Source: Halocatena halophila
GTDB lineage: Archaea > Halobacteriota > Halobacteria > Halobacteriales > Haloarculaceae
Direction: 5' to 3'
Assembly (NCBI GenBank): GCA_027563145.1
Contig: CP071306.1
Location: 620,001-684,000, forward strand
Length of the DNA: 64,000 nt
The stretch's first letter is position 1. Each line of letters begins with the position of its first letter. A model generated the notes under the pieces. It worked only from the letters and a program-made list of their open reading frames with translations, had not been told where the DNA came from and made no database searches. The translations under genes and the position numbers were made by a program. This document shows, one piece after another, positions 18,122-26,544 of this stretch.

Positions 18122-19189
18122 TCACTCCAGGCGATACCGAAGCAACGCGGCGATGCCGCCCAGATTCCGGAGCTGTTGGCCGGGATCGAACTCTCCGGAG
18201 AAGACAACGATCTCTCCACCTTTCTGATCGACCGCTTCTAAGAGCTCGTTCACGTCTTGTTCGAAGTCACCGTCGGTGCCGCGTTCTCTGCGTAGCACGT
18301 CGTCGACGACCAGTAGCGTCTCAATCGCGCCGTACTCTGCGGCGGTTTCGACCGCATCGATACCGTAGCTGGCTTTTGCACCCTCGGCAATCGCGGCCGT
18401 GAGTTCATCGATCAGTTCGGCTTCCCTGGCAATGCGGGTTTCTTCTTGAATCTCCTCGACAGCGCCGCGCTTGAGCACTTCGTGTACCCCCCGGTCGCCG
18501 ACGGCGGCCGTATCGACCATCGTGATCTGGCCTGCCAGATCGGAATCGTTCGATTCGATGTAGCCGTAGGCGTCCTGTTTCGTAAAGCCAGGCCCCGCGA
18601 GGATGATCGCATCCACATCCATCCGTCCGAGCACCGCGGTCAGTTCGGCGAACAGCTCTGACCGTGAGCGGGCGTACTCTCCCTTTCCGGTGGGACCGGT
18701 GAGTGACGTGCGGTGTTCTGCGCCGTACTGGGCGACCGTGTGGACGTGGGCGGCACCCTCTTCAACGGTGGCAATTGCCACATCTGGCGTGTCGGTCGCC
18801 TCGTCAGCCTCGGCGAGGCGCTGGCGCTGGTCGGGCTTCCACCGCTTGGTGATCTCGATTTCGTCGTTCACCTCCACGTTGAGCGTGTGATGAAAGTCCA
18901 GCTGGTCTTCTCGCGAGGCGTCGACGATCACGCCACCAACCCGCAGTCGATTGGCAAACCGGGCGAATTCGATCGATTCGACCGACAGCGTCACATACAT
19001 GTGTTCGCGCTCGCCACCGGTGTCGCGGAGCTGGTCGTCGTCGCGCGTGACGCGCCGGTGGGTGTCGCCACCGACCTCGTCGCCAGCCTCAAGCACGTTC
19101 GAAAGGTGCCAGAGATCGTCCGTGGATTCGGGAACGACCGTGATCCGCTCTCGGCCGCCATCAAGCTGCTGGCGATCGCTGATTCGCAT
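18122..19189 (-). CDS. pelA: mRNA surveillance protein Pelota
   Basis: 355 residues. The N-terminal Sm-like domain (residues about 1-130) opens with the basic/charged segment seen in archaeal Pelota and contains [14 protein letters not shown] and [15 protein letters not shown]. The central and C-terminal eRF1-like domains follow, with [17 protein letters not shown] and [19 protein letters not shown], and the protein ends [12 protein letters not shown]. Pelota rescues stalled ribosomes together with aEF1alpha and ABCE1. The catalytic GGQ of release factors is absent, as expected. Gene placed beside an RNase Z-like hydrolase and a helicase. Confidence 0.95.
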   Translation of the reverse strand: MRISDRQQLDGGRERITVVPESTDDLWHLSNVLEAGDEVGGDTHRRVTRDDDQLRDTGGEREHMYVTLSVESIEFARFANRLRVGGVIVDASREDQLDFHHTLNVEVNDEIEITKRWKPDQRQRLAEADEATDTPDVAIATVEEGAAHVHTVAQYGAEHRTSLTGPTGKGEYARSRSELFAELTAVLGRMDVDAIILAGPGFTKQDAYGYIESNDSDLAGQITMVDTAAVGDRGVHEVLKRGAVEEIQEETRIAREAELIDELTAAIAEGAKASYGIDAVETAAEYGAIETLLVVDDVLRRERGTDGDFEQDVNELLEAVDQKGGEIVVFSGEFDPGQQLRNLGGIAALLRYRLE

Positions 19190-19220
19190 ACTCGGGTTAC
19201 ATCGCCTGGCCCGGTAGTGC

Positions 19221-20006
19221 CTATCGATTTTCGAAGGATTCTCTCATCGACACCTCGCTGCCGATCGCCTGGCGATAGCCCCTCCCGACAGCGTACAGAC
19301 CGGCAACCATTCCATACCAGAGCACCGGCAGCCCAACAATAGCGAGCGACAGCAGGGCACCAATGAAACCGATGGTGGCCAACACCGAAACGGCGAGTAC
19401 GTAGCCGACGAAAAACCCGCTGTGGATACCGACACGGACCACCGGCTGTGGCGCAAGGCTCCGCTTTAGGGTGCCGGTAGCCGCATAGCGAGCGAGGGTG
19501 ACCGTCAGCAGATACCAGACCAGACCCGACGCAAGCGCACTGGCGAACAGACCGAGCAGACCAATGAGTGAGGGCGAAGATGGCAGGGCCGTTGCCTGTG
19601 AGAGCGCCGCCAATCCAAGCGATGCGCCCGTCAGCCACACGAAAACGAGGAGATTCACACCCATCGTCACAACTACGGCCGCGAGGACGTAGACGAAACA
19701 GACCACACCGGCCCGAAACAGCGGTCGAACGGGTCGCAAGGCGGGGAGCGTCTCGCTGGCAGCAATCGCGTGCTCAAGAACGCGCACGTGGTAGCCGGCA
19801 ATCACGATAGCCCCCACCAGTGCGAGGAGGCCCCCGAACGCGAGGAGATACGTCGCACGGTTGAATCCAACTGTGAACTCGCCACTCACGAACCGCCCGA
19901 TGGCTATCGCCTCGCGCTGAAGGACAAACAGCAGGATGCTCCCCGCGACAAGTCGGCGCTTGGAGCCGTCGCCGGCCACTGGAACGACGAGCGCATCGCC
20001 TAACAT
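19221..20006 (-). CDS. DUF4013-like multi-pass membrane protein
   Basis: 261 residues with about five to six hydrophobic segments. The segment [20 protein letters not shown] matches the DUF4013 hallmark (G-Y-x-x-R-V-L ... P-x-x). C-terminal segments include [23 protein letters not shown]4013 proteins are common bacterial and archaeal inner-membrane proteins of unknown function. The ATG at 20006 is taken; a GTG three codons upstream is possible. A TTAAGA box centred at about 20037 fits either. A second DUF4013-like gene lies at 44110-44853. Confidence 0.75.
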   Translation of the reverse strand: MLGDALVVPVAGDGSKRRLVAGSILLFVLQREAIAIGRFVSGEFTVGFNRATYLLAFGGLLALVGAIVIAGYHVRVLEHAIAASETLPALRPVRPLFRAGVVCFVYVLAAVVVTMGVNLLVFVWLTGASLGLAALSQATALPSSPSLIGLLGLFASALASGLVWYLLTVTLARYAATGTLKRSLAPQPVVRVGIHSGFFVGYVLAVSVLATIGFIGALLSLAIVGLPVLWYGMVAGLYAVGRGYRQAIGSEVSMRESFENR

Positions 20007-20084
20007 GACACACAAACTGGTTACGAGCCTCTGTTCTTAATTGTTGCCTGACATCGGTGCTGGCAAGCTCCTCGGCACGTGATA

Positions 20085-20090
20085 TTTATC
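20085..20090 (+). promoter_or_regulatory. TATA box of VOC protein gene
   Basis: TTTATC centred 26 bases before the ATG at 20113: a leaderless start. Confidence 0.65.
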
Positions 20091-20112
20091 ACTGGCCACC
20101 CCATCGTCTGCC

Positions 20113-20802
20113 ATGGCGTTTACCCTCCAGTGGCTGGCGCTCGAAGTGAAATATCTCGATCGATCGCGCTCGTTTTACGAGCGGGTTCTCGATTGTTCAC
20201 TCACCGAACGGAATCCCGACGAGCTCTGTCTCAGTGCTGGAGAAACAGATCTCATCTTGCGCCGGCCGAACGGCGTTCCCCGTGGTGGCGTCCACACCCA
20301 TTTTGCGTTTTCGACGCCAGCTGACGCGTATGAGGAATGGTATGACCGTCTCGAATCGCACGTTTCGCTCACGGAGGCAACGTTTGGGTCGGCTCGCTCG
20401 CTCTATTTCGACGATCCGGACGACCACTGTGTCGAAATCGGGCAACAAGACGTTGCTGAGACGGAGTCGTTGCTCTGTGGAATCTTCGAGGTCGTACTCG
20501 AGGTAACGGATCTCGAGCGTGCTCTGGGATTCTATACGGATCTCGGATTCACTGTCGTTGACCGTGGAACGGACAGACGGCGCTGTCGGCTCTCCGGTGG
20601 GACGTTCGATCTGGAACTCTGGGAGCCACATCTCGGCATCGCCGACGCCAGGGGTGGGTGTCACGTTGATCTAGGGATCGAGCTGTCCGATGGAGATCGC
20701 AAAGCCACTATCGAGAGCGTAGAAGACCAAGCAACGGTTGGGCACACAAATGATAATTTTCGGCTAATTGATCCGGATGGCCACAGACTCACACTGATAT
20801 AA
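20113..20802 (+). CDS. double-domain VOC (glyoxalase/dioxygenase-like) protein
   Basis: 229 residues with two vicinal-oxygen-chelate modules, about 4-115 and 122-228. Each has a beta-alpha-beta-beta-beta order, seen as LEVKYLDRSRSFYERVL and VTDLERALGFYTDLGF at the start of each half, and FDDPDDHCVEIGQ and LIDPDGHRLTLI at the ends. The H/E ligand positions (HTHFAF, CVEIGQ) suggest a metal site, so glyoxalase, ring-cleaving dioxygenase or resistance activity is possible, but the substrate is not readable. A leaderless TATA box supports the start. The DNA becomes sharply AT-rich right after its stop. Confidence 0.85.
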   Translation: MAFTLQWLALEVKYLDRSRSFYERVLDCSLTERNPDELCLSAGETDLILRRPNGVPRGGVHTHFAFSTPADAYEEWYDRLESHVSLTEATFGSARSLYFDDPDDHCVEIGQQDVAETESLLCGIFEVVLEVTDLERALGFYTDLGFTVVDRGTDRRRCRLSGGTFDLELWEPHLGIADARGGCHVDLGIELSDGDRKATIESVEDQATVGHTNDNFRLIDPDGHRLTLI

Positions 20803-21017
20803 GCCACATATATTACTACTATAATTAATAACCAACTATGAATTTAATAGTACTATAATTTAGAATACATACAGCGTCAATTCATTTAGATCCATTCCAT
20901 ATTCTATTTCAATTATGTTCTATATTTGTCTGATTTCATTTTCTAATGGTAATATACATTCAAATTAATTAACATTATGTGGCCGCAATTCTGATTGACG
21001 GGAACACATATTAAACC

Positions 21018-21830
21018 ATGAATAGGAGAAAATATTTAAAGGGTGTAGGAACAATTGCTGGAAGCGCAGTCGTCAGTGCTCTTGGCCTGAGATATATGAC
21101 TGATGAGGTTTCTGCAGCGACGGTTGAGATTACAAATCCAACGGCAGTTACGACCGACCATGGACAGATCGAATACATCGCATTCTCTGGAGACTTAACG
21201 TATCGATGGGATGATCTTCAAAGCGATGTAACACACGGACGAGCAGTCCTTTCAAGCACATTAAAGCGGGATGGAACGGAACTCGCAACGAAAAACTGGC
21301 AAGAAGAAACATTCCAAGTTAGTGAAGGAATGAGCCAGCTAACAAGATACGGCAATCTGGAATCACCAGTTGATTTTTCATCAATTCCTGCGGGAGGTGA
21401 ATACACATTCAAGTCGTATGGTGAAGATGCAACTGCAGGAACCAATCCACGCCCTATCTGTGTAATTGCCGAAAATGGATGGGTTAGCAACACATCACCC
21501 ACAGAAAACGGATACATCTCTGAAGGAGACTACGACAACCCTAGCTCAGATATTCCCCTCGGAGGATATCTAGTCGTTGATGATCCCTTTAGCACTGATT
21601 ATTTTGAGCAACCAGACAACGGCGAGAGCCAAACAACGACAGTAGAACTGACGTTCACTGGAGAGGTGTACAACGGCGATCCAACCGGTTCAAATGCAAC
21701 TAGACTAAGTGATCCCGCCACTGCTTCGGGGTCATTTGAGGTTGGTGTTACGAACAAGGTGACAGCAGGAACGGCAATTATCTCTGGTGAAGGTGTAATT
21801 GGGGCTAACGAGTCAGATACTGTAGTGTGA
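21018..21830 (+). CDS. Tat-exported protein of unknown function (AT-rich gene)
   Basis: 270 residues. MNRRKYLKGVGTIAGSAVVS is a twin-arginine signal (RRKYLKG), with probable cleavage near VSAA about residue 35 and no lipobox. The mature part is rich in Thr, Ser and Gly with beta-strand-like stretches such as QTTTVELTFTGEVYNGD and a C-terminal GTAIISGEGVIGANE. It may be a surface or secreted protein. No family recognised. Its codon use differs from the neighbours, fitting horizontal transfer. A series of hairpins starts 37 bases after the stop. Confidence 0.75.
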   Translation: MNRRKYLKGVGTIAGSAVVSALGLRYMTDEVSAATVEITNPTAVTTDHGQIEYIAFSGDLTYRWDDLQSDVTHGRAVLSSTLKRDGTELATKNWQEETFQVSEGMSQLTRYGNLESPVDFSSIPAGGEYTFKSYGEDATAGTNPRPICVIAENGWVSNTSPTENGYISEGDYDNPSSDIPLGGYLVVDDPFSTDYFEQPDNGESQTTTVELTFTGEVYNGDPTGSNATRLSDPATASGSFEVGVTNKVTAGTAIISGEGVIGANESDTVV

Positions 21831-21866
21831 ACTATCCCTCCCTACTCGCTCCTTTCGGTCGTGGTC

Positions 21867-21956
21867 CGAGAGAGCAAAGCTCTCTCGTCATCACAAAAGA
21901 CCAGAAGTCTTTCGAACGACTCCTTGAGGAAGGAGCCTTAGCGCCTACGTTTAGGT
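21867..21956. repeat. three-hairpin array after AT-rich gene, possible insertion-element end
   Basis: Three perfect inverted repeats in a row: CGAGAGAGC-AAA-GCTCTCTCG (21867-21887), AAAGAC-N5-GTCTTT (21896-21912) and CTCCTT-GAGG-AAGGAG (21920-21935). They are followed by TTAGCGCCTACGTTTAGG. The order and the CATCAC linker recall the array at 7003-7154. It may be a right-end relic of an IS200/IS605-like element or a MITE. Alternatively the first hairpin could terminate transcription. No transposase fragment was found beside it. Confidence 0.4.
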
Positions 21957-22008
21957 AAAAACACTCTGGGACGGTAACTTCCGTTATTTCTTGTTTTATA
22001 TAGATGCG

Positions 22009-22296
22009 TTATAACCGGTCAGTATCGACGTGGATTCCTGGCGGAGTCACGATGAGAAAGCCCCTGAAATGAACGAGATGCCCACCCATGTCCTTGATTG
22101 TCCGTGCGAAATCGGCCGCGAGCTCGTTGAGATCGCCCTCGATCGCGAGCACCAGTACGTATCCGTTCCGAATCGAACCAACCCACTCCGATGGAGCGGT
22201 GCTCCCATCGAGAATGCCCAGAACGATGCGCTGTTCGACGTCCTGATCGTCCAGCTGATCTTCGACTGCCAGCAGATCGAGATCGAAGGTGTCCAT
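22009..22296 (-). CDS. small haloarchaeal protein, DUF5779-like
   Basis: 95 residues beginning MDTFDLDLLAVEDQLDD. It alternates acidic helix and beta segments (IRNGYVLVLAIEGDLNEL, MGGHLVHFRGFLIVTPPG), with no signal or membrane segment. It resembles a conserved halobacterial family (DUF5779, from memory) of unknown role. The 38-codon upstream extension was rejected because CTAAAAAA (minus strand TTTTTTAG) lies about 26 bases before this ATG, giving a leaderless start. Confidence 0.7.
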   Translation of the reverse strand: MDTFDLDLLAVEDQLDDQDVEQRIVLGILDGSTAPSEWVGSIRNGYVLVLAIEGDLNELAADFARTIKDMGGHLVHFRGFLIVTPPGIHVDTDRL

Positions 22297-22651
22297 ACCC
22301 ACGGACTCGTAACCGTCCCCTAAAAAACGCACACTCCTCGACCGACACCCTTCGGAATGCGAAGATATCAACCAGCAATGGAACTCGACCGCTCCGTGAA
22401 ACGTTCGCAACCGTCCCGAGAACTGAGAACACTTCCCAGTGTACTCCCGTTACTGTGGATAATTATTTCTGATTTTCAAATTCCAATTCGCGGTACTGGG
22501 CGGGGTGATCCGACTGATGAACCGACATATAAGGTGATCTAATTTCCTTCATGACGATTACGTCGTGTGATTTGTGTCGGAACTGTTGGATTGGATCGTG
22601 CAGGAATCACCGTGAGGGGTAGCTTTAAGGTATGGCTTCGATATTGGACAA
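22297..22651. other. gene-free stretch upstream of leuA
   Basis: This stretch holds the promoter of the DUF5779-like gene (minus-strand TTTTTTAG at 22320-22327), an AT-rich middle (about 22455-22550) and two forward TATA-like boxes: ATATAA at 22527-22532 and TTTAAG at 22624-22629. A 23-codon Cys-rich reading frame at 22551 was considered and set aside. I see no other gene. Confidence 0.5.
22624..22629 (+). promoter_or_regulatory. TATA box of leuA transcript
   Basis: TTTAAG centred 26 bases before ATG 22652. The predicted transcript therefore begins on the ATG of the small out-of-frame ORF, not on the leuA GTG ten bases later. Confidence 0.6.
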
Positions 22652-22735
22652 ATGCACATGAGTGAAACCACGGAGGACACGTCGGCGTCGCCGGCGGGTC
22701 GAGTTCTTGCAGGGCACGTTAGATTCCACTTCTGA
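22652..22735 (+). CDS. 27-codon ORF at the predicted leuA 5' end, out of frame with leuA
   Basis: The ORF reads MHMSETTEDTSASPAGRV and ends at TGA 22733-22735. It starts exactly where the TATA box predicts the transcript to start. Its composition (Ser, Thr, Glu, Asp, Ala) is typical of haloarchaeal protein N-termini, whereas the leuA frame over the same bases reads a run of arginines. It is either an upstream ORF or the true N-terminus of LeuA separated from the body by a one-base frame difference. Confidence 0.4.
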   Translation: MHMSETTEDTSASPAGRVLAGHVRFHF

Positions 22736-23879
22736 GATCAATCACGCACGCCTTTTCGACACGACGCTCCGCGACGGAGAGCAGTCCCCTCGCACGTCTT
22801 TCTCCTACGATGACAAACGGGAGATAGCCACAGCACTTGATGCGATGGGAACGCACGTGATCGAGGCCGGATTCCCAGTTAACTCCACGGCGGAGTTCGA
22901 GGCAGTCCGTGATATCGCTGAAAGCACGTCCACAACGGTGTGTGGGCTGGCCCGTGTCGTCGACGACGATATCGAGGCAGCACTCGATTCGGGTGTCGAA
23001 ATGGTGCATCTGTTCGCGAGCACGAGCGACGTGCAGATCGAAGATTCGATGCACTCGACGCGCTCTGCGGTCCTAGAGCGGTCGGTCGACGCCGTTGACC
23101 GAGTGGCCGACGCGGGAGTGTCGGTCATGTTCTCACCGATGGACGCCACGCGAACCGACGAGTCGTTCCTGATCGACGTGATCGAAGGCGTTAGCGACGC
23201 CGGGGCGGACTGGATCAACATCCCAGACACCTGTGGTGTTGCCACCCCCGGCCGATTCAACGCGTTGATCGAAACCGTCTGTGCACACACGGACGCCCGT
23301 GTCGATATGCACACCCACGACGATTTTGGCCTGGCAACAGCCAACGCGCTCTCTGGCTTTGAGGCCGGTGGCGCACAGGCACAGGTGAGCGTCAACGGAA
23401 TCGGTGAACGCGCAGGCAACGCAGCCTACGAAGAGGTCGTGATGGCGCTCGAAAGCCTCTACGACGTGAGCACGGGGATCGACACAACGCAGTTGATGGA
23501 GCTCTCTCGGCTCATTGAGGCCAAAAGCGACATCCCGGTTCCGGCGAACAAGCCGGTCGTCGGAGCCAACGCGTTTGCACACGAATCTGGCATTCACGCT
23601 GCGGGCGTGATCGAAAACGCAGAGACGTTCGAACCGGGCGTGATGACACCAGAGATGGTCGGCGCGAGTCGCGAACTGGTGCTCGGTAAACACACCGGAC
23701 AGCACTCCGTTCGAGAACGACTCAGATCGGCCGGCTTCGAGCCGACCGACGATCAGGTGAGCGAAATCACTGCTCGCGTCAAAGCCACCGGTGCCAACGA
23801 CGAACGAGTTACTGACGAAACCCTGCGACGGTTCGCCAGGGAACTCGACGTTAGTACTGAACAGGTGAGAGTGAACTGA
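22662..23879 (+). CDS. leuA: 2-isopropylmalate synthase LeuA
   Basis: 405 residues from a GTG. It condenses acetyl-CoA with 2-oxoisovalerate, the committed step to leucine. HMGL-like TIM barrel signatures: LFDTTLRDGEQSPRTSF near the start, MHTHDDFGLATANALSG for the metal-binding HxH, and INIPDTCGVATPGRF. The protein ends at about 400 residues and lacks the full regulatory domain of bacterial LeuA (about 510). This is common in archaea, and citramalate synthase activity is an alternative. The start is uncertain: the first residues are KPRRTRRRRRRVEF, unusual for this organism, and the promoter points to an ATG in another frame at 22652. Confidence 0.88.
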   Translation: MKPRRTRRRRRRVEFLQGTLDSTSEINHARLFDTTLRDGEQSPRTSFSYDDKREIATALDAMGTHVIEAGFPVNSTAEFEAVRDIAESTSTTVCGLARVVDDDIEAALDSGVEMVHLFASTSDVQIEDSMHSTRSAVLERSVDAVDRVADAGVSVMFSPMDATRTDESFLIDVIEGVSDAGADWINIPDTCGVATPGRFNALIETVCAHTDARVDMHTHDDFGLATANALSGFEAGGAQAQVSVNGIGERAGNAAYEEVVMALESLYDVSTGIDTTQLMELSRLIEAKSDIPVPANKPVVGANAFAHESGIHAAGVIENAETFEPGVMTPEMVGASRELVLGKHTGQHSVRERLRSAGFEPTDDQVSEITARVKATGANDERVTDETLRRFARELDVSTEQVRVN

Positions 23880-23936
23880 TGACTCTCACCGGTTGCTACG
23901 ACCACCAGCAACGGCACAATTGCCGCTCGCCAAAGG

Positions 23937-23942
23937 TTTATG
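23937..23942 (+). promoter_or_regulatory. TATA box before the ilv leader ORF
   Basis: TTTATG, preceded by a purine-rich BRE-like AAAGG, is centred about 26-27 bases before ATG 23967. It lies about 57 bases after the leuA stop and suggests an internal promoter for ilvBNC-leuCDB. Confidence 0.6.
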
Positions 23943-23966
23943 CACGGTCCACGGTACATACGAACC

Positions 23967-24026
23967 ATGACACTGGGCTGCACCACGGTGTCGATTCGCA
24001 TCAGCCCGATTGTAGGGCCCGCCTAG
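23967..24026 (+). CDS. 19-residue putative ilv leader peptide
   Basis: The ORF reads MTLGCTTVSIRISPIVGPA then TAG. It starts at the predicted leaderless transcript start. Three Ile and two Val codons are packed into residues 8-16, the products of the pathway encoded just downstream. The last four sense codons and the stop fall in a hairpin. A Shine-Dalgarno-like GAGGTGA then precedes ilvB. This arrangement resembles bacterial ilv leader peptides, but ribosome-controlled attenuation is not an established archaeal mechanism, so the role is inference. Confidence 0.5.
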   Translation: MTLGCTTVSIRISPIVGPA

Positions 24027-24033
24027 GCCCTAC
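24012..24033 (+). promoter_or_regulatory. hairpin overlapping the end of the ilv leader ORF
   Basis: GTAGGGCC (24012-24019) and GGCCCTAC (24026-24033) form a perfect 8-bp stem with a six-base loop. The stem covers the final Val-Gly-Pro codons and its loop runs into the TAG stop. T-rich DNA with a T5 run follows at 24058-24062. A ribosome completing the leader would melt the stem; one stalled at the Ile codons would not. Confidence 0.5.
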
Positions 24034-24139
24034 TCCATCGTTATTTCGTTCACGTCGTTTTTCGCATCGTTCTGGAACAGCAGAGACACAGCAACAGACG
24101 TATGTATACGATCAGACACGAAAGAGGTGAGCACGTTCA

Positions 24140-25906
24140 ATGAGTGAACGTGGTTCGACGGCAGTGCCGGTCGAGGAACAGACGACTACGACTAACGATC
24201 CAGCAGACGAGCCATCACCGATAACGACGGGGGCCCAGTCGGTTGTCCAGGCGTTATCTGTGGCCGGTGTGAACGCGTTGTTTGGCGTGCAAGGTGGGGC
24301 GATAATGCCCGTGTACGACGCGCTGTACGCCGAAACAGACCTCCAGCACGTGACGATGGCACACGAGCAAGGGGCGGCCCATGCGGCCGACGCCTACGGC
24401 CAACTGACGGGCGAGCCGGGGGTCTGTCTTGCGACCTCCGGGCCGGGTGCGACGAACCTGGTGACGGGACTCGCAGACGCTGATATGGATTCCGATCCGG
24501 TGATTGCCCTGACCGGCCAGGTGCCGACCGAGCTTGTCGGCCACGATGCATTCCAGGAGACCGACACCGTTGGTGTCACCCGACCGGTCACCAAGGCGAA
24601 CTACTTCGCTGAAGATGCCGATTCGGTTGGCGATCTCGTTGGAAAGGCGTATGCGCTCGCTCGAGAGGGCAGACCAGGACCGACGCTTGTCGATCTTCCC
24701 AAGGACGTAACAAACGGCGAGACAGACCAGACACCCGGCGCTCCGGCATTGCCAAAATATCACGAAATTCAGGAGATAGCGGACGAGTCTGCTGTCGAGG
24801 CCGCAGCGAGTGCGCTGGAATCATCCAGTAAGCCGCTGGTGCTTGCGGGCGGTGGCGTGATCAAAGGAGACGCCACAGAGCAGCTGCGAACGTTCGCAAA
24901 GCGCCACGAGATTCCTGTCGTGACGACGATGCCAGCCATCGGGAGCTTCCCCGAAGACCACGAACTCGCGCTTGAGTGGGCCGGCATGCACGGCACTGGC
25001 TACGCAAACATGGCGATCTCACACTGTGATTGTCTGCTGGCTATTGGAACGCGGTTCGATGACCGACTCACGGGGGGCATCGAGACGTTCGCCCCAGCAG
25101 CAGAGATCATCCACGTGGATATCGATCCCTCGGAGATCTCGAAAAACGTTGCGGCAGATCATCCACTGATCGGTGACGCAGGCACAGTGATCGAACAGCT
25201 CGCGAGTGCAATGGAGCGTTCGCCATCGGCGGCTGACTGGCGCACACAGTGTCAACACTGGAAGTCGACCTACAAGATGAGCTACGACTGTCCGAAAGAC
25301 GGTCCCATCAAACCACAGTTCGTGGTCGAGGCGATGGACGAGCTCACGCCGGATGAGACGATCGTCACCACTGGCGTTGGCCAACACCAGATGTGGGCGG
25401 CTCAGTACTGGACGTACACCGAGCCACGCACATGGATCTCATCACATGGACTCGGAACGATGGGATATGGACTGCCAGCCGCAATCGGCGCGAAAGTGGC
25501 CTGTCCGGACCAGGAGGTCGTCTGTTTCGATGGCGACGGCTCGTTTTTGATGACGATCGAAGAGCTGAGCGTTGCGGTTCGAGAGAATCTCGATATCACG
25601 GTGTGTGTGCTGAACAACAACGCCGTGGGGATGGTTCGCCAGTGGCAGGACGCCTTCTTCGAAGAGCGACGGATGGCCTCGGAGTATCCCTGGGTACCGG
25701 CGTTCGACAAACTGGCCGAATCGTTCGGTGCTGCAGGGTTTACCATCCAGGAGTATGACGAGGTCGCAGACACGCTCGCCGCCGCCCGGTCGTACGACGG
25801 CCCGAGTATCGTTGACGTGTTTATCGATCCCGAGGAAAACGTCTACCCGATGGTGAAAAGCGGCGGCAACAACGCCGAATTCGCGCTCTCGGAGGAGCAA
25901 CTATGA
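24140..25906 (+). CDS. ilvB: acetolactate synthase large subunit IlvB
   Basis: 588 residues, ThDP-dependent. It joins two pyruvates, or pyruvate and 2-oxobutyrate, at the head of valine/isoleucine synthesis. The catalytic Glu lies in MAHEQGAAHAADAYG, followed by CLATSGPGATNLVTGLADA. The central domain holds VLAGGGVIKGDA. The ThDP/Mg motif is CFDGDGSFLMTIEELSVA...NNNAVGM (GDGx24-27NN). GAGGTGA lies about ten bases before the ATG. The 3' end overlaps ilvN in ATGA. Confidence 0.97.
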   Translation: MSERGSTAVPVEEQTTTTNDPADEPSPITTGAQSVVQALSVAGVNALFGVQGGAIMPVYDALYAETDLQHVTMAHEQGAAHAADAYGQLTGEPGVCLATSGPGATNLVTGLADADMDSDPVIALTGQVPTELVGHDAFQETDTVGVTRPVTKANYFAEDADSVGDLVGKAYALAREGRPGPTLVDLPKDVTNGETDQTPGAPALPKYHEIQEIADESAVEAAASALESSSKPLVLAGGGVIKGDATEQLRTFAKRHEIPVVTTMPAIGSFPEDHELALEWAGMHGTGYANMAISHCDCLLAIGTRFDDRLTGGIETFAPAAEIIHVDIDPSEISKNVAADHPLIGDAGTVIEQLASAMERSPSAADWRTQCQHWKSTYKMSYDCPKDGPIKPQFVVEAMDELTPDETIVTTGVGQHQMWAAQYWTYTEPRTWISSHGLGTMGYGLPAAIGAKVACPDQEVVCFDGDGSFLMTIEELSVAVRENLDITVCVLNNNAVGMVRQWQDAFFEERRMASEYPWVPAFDKLAESFGAAGFTIQEYDEVADTLAAARSYDGPSIVDVFIDPEENVYPMVKSGGNNAEFALSEEQL

Positions 25907-26544
25907 GCCAGGGACTCGACGGCCCGGCCCCAAAAGAGCGATCGCTTCCCGAGGCCAGACGATCACCGGAAGGCATCAGACTCGATCCGTCGACCGGCGT
26001 CGAACACACGCCGCGGCGGACAGTCATTTCAGCACTCGTTGCCCACGAGCCGGGCGTTCTCTCCGAGGTGTCCGGCCTGGTGAGTCGCCGGCAGTTCAAC
26101 ATCGAGAGTCTCACGGTCGGTTCGACGACGAATCCGGAGACTGCACGGATCACGCTCGTGATCGAAGAATCAGAGCAGGGCATTCGACAGGTCGAAACCC
26201 AGCTCAAAAAGCTCTTGCCGGTGATTTCCGTGCGAGAGCTCAACAACGACGCAGTTCGTCGCGAGCTCGTCGTGCTGAAAGTCCACGCCGAAGGACCAGA
26301 ACAAGTGCACGCCATCACCGAGATGTACGATGGAACGGTGCTGGACGCCGGCCCGCGCACGATCACGGTCGAAATTACGGGAGACGAACAGAAGATCGAC
26401 GACGCGATCGACGCCTACGGACAGTTCGGCATCCGTGAGATCGCCCGAACCGGCCAGACTGCGCTTGCACGCGGCGACGAATGGACGACCCATGCCGAGG
26501 AATCGCGATACGAACGAACGACAACGGTACATACCAATGACTGA
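25903..26544 (+). CDS. ilvN: acetolactate synthase small (regulatory) subunit IlvN
   Basis: 213 residues. Residues 1-35 are an acidic extension. The ACT domain follows, starting RTVISALVAHEPGVLSEVSG, with RQFNIESLTVGSTTNPETARITLV and the C-terminal half IAEQ-type QVHAITEMYDGTVLDAG. It binds valine and activates IlvB. The start overlaps the ilvB stop by four bases and the 3' end overlaps ilvC by eight. Confidence 0.95.
   Translation: MSQGLDGPAPKERSLPEARRSPEGIRLDPSTGVEHTPRRTVISALVAHEPGVLSEVSGLVSRRQFNIESLTVGSTTNPETARITLVIEESEQGIRQVETQLKKLLPVISVRELNNDAVRRELVVLKVHAEGPEQVHAITEMYDGTVLDAGPRTITVEITGDEQKIDDAIDAYGQFGIREIARTGQTALARGDEWTTHAEESRYERTTTVHTND

Larger units (their letters stand above)
20803..21960. 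other. AT-rich accessory island
   Basis: From the VOC stop to about 21960 the base composition changes visibly from the GC-rich surroundings to AT-rich DNA. Bases 20803-21017 hold no gene I can support, only A/T runs. One Tat-exported protein gene follows, then a hairpin array. Codons in the gene use A/T third positions far more than its neighbours (for example AAA, ACA, GAT). This suggests recent acquisition. Confidence 0.55.

Noticed and set aside
22019..22432. 137-codon reverse frame overlapping the DUF5779-like gene
   Set aside because: Arg/Ser-rich and out of frame with the conserved protein.
22551..22622. 23-codon Cys-rich ORF (MTITSCDLCRNCWIGSC...) upstream of leuA
   Set aside because: The nearest TATA box (22527-22532) predicts a transcript start a few bases after this ATG, no Shine-Dalgarno was seen, and no conservation can be shown from one sequence.
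24058..24062. T5 run after the ilv hairpin as a full terminator
   Set aside because: It lies about 25 bases from the stem, too far for a classical intrinsic terminator; kept only as part of the leader hypothesis.
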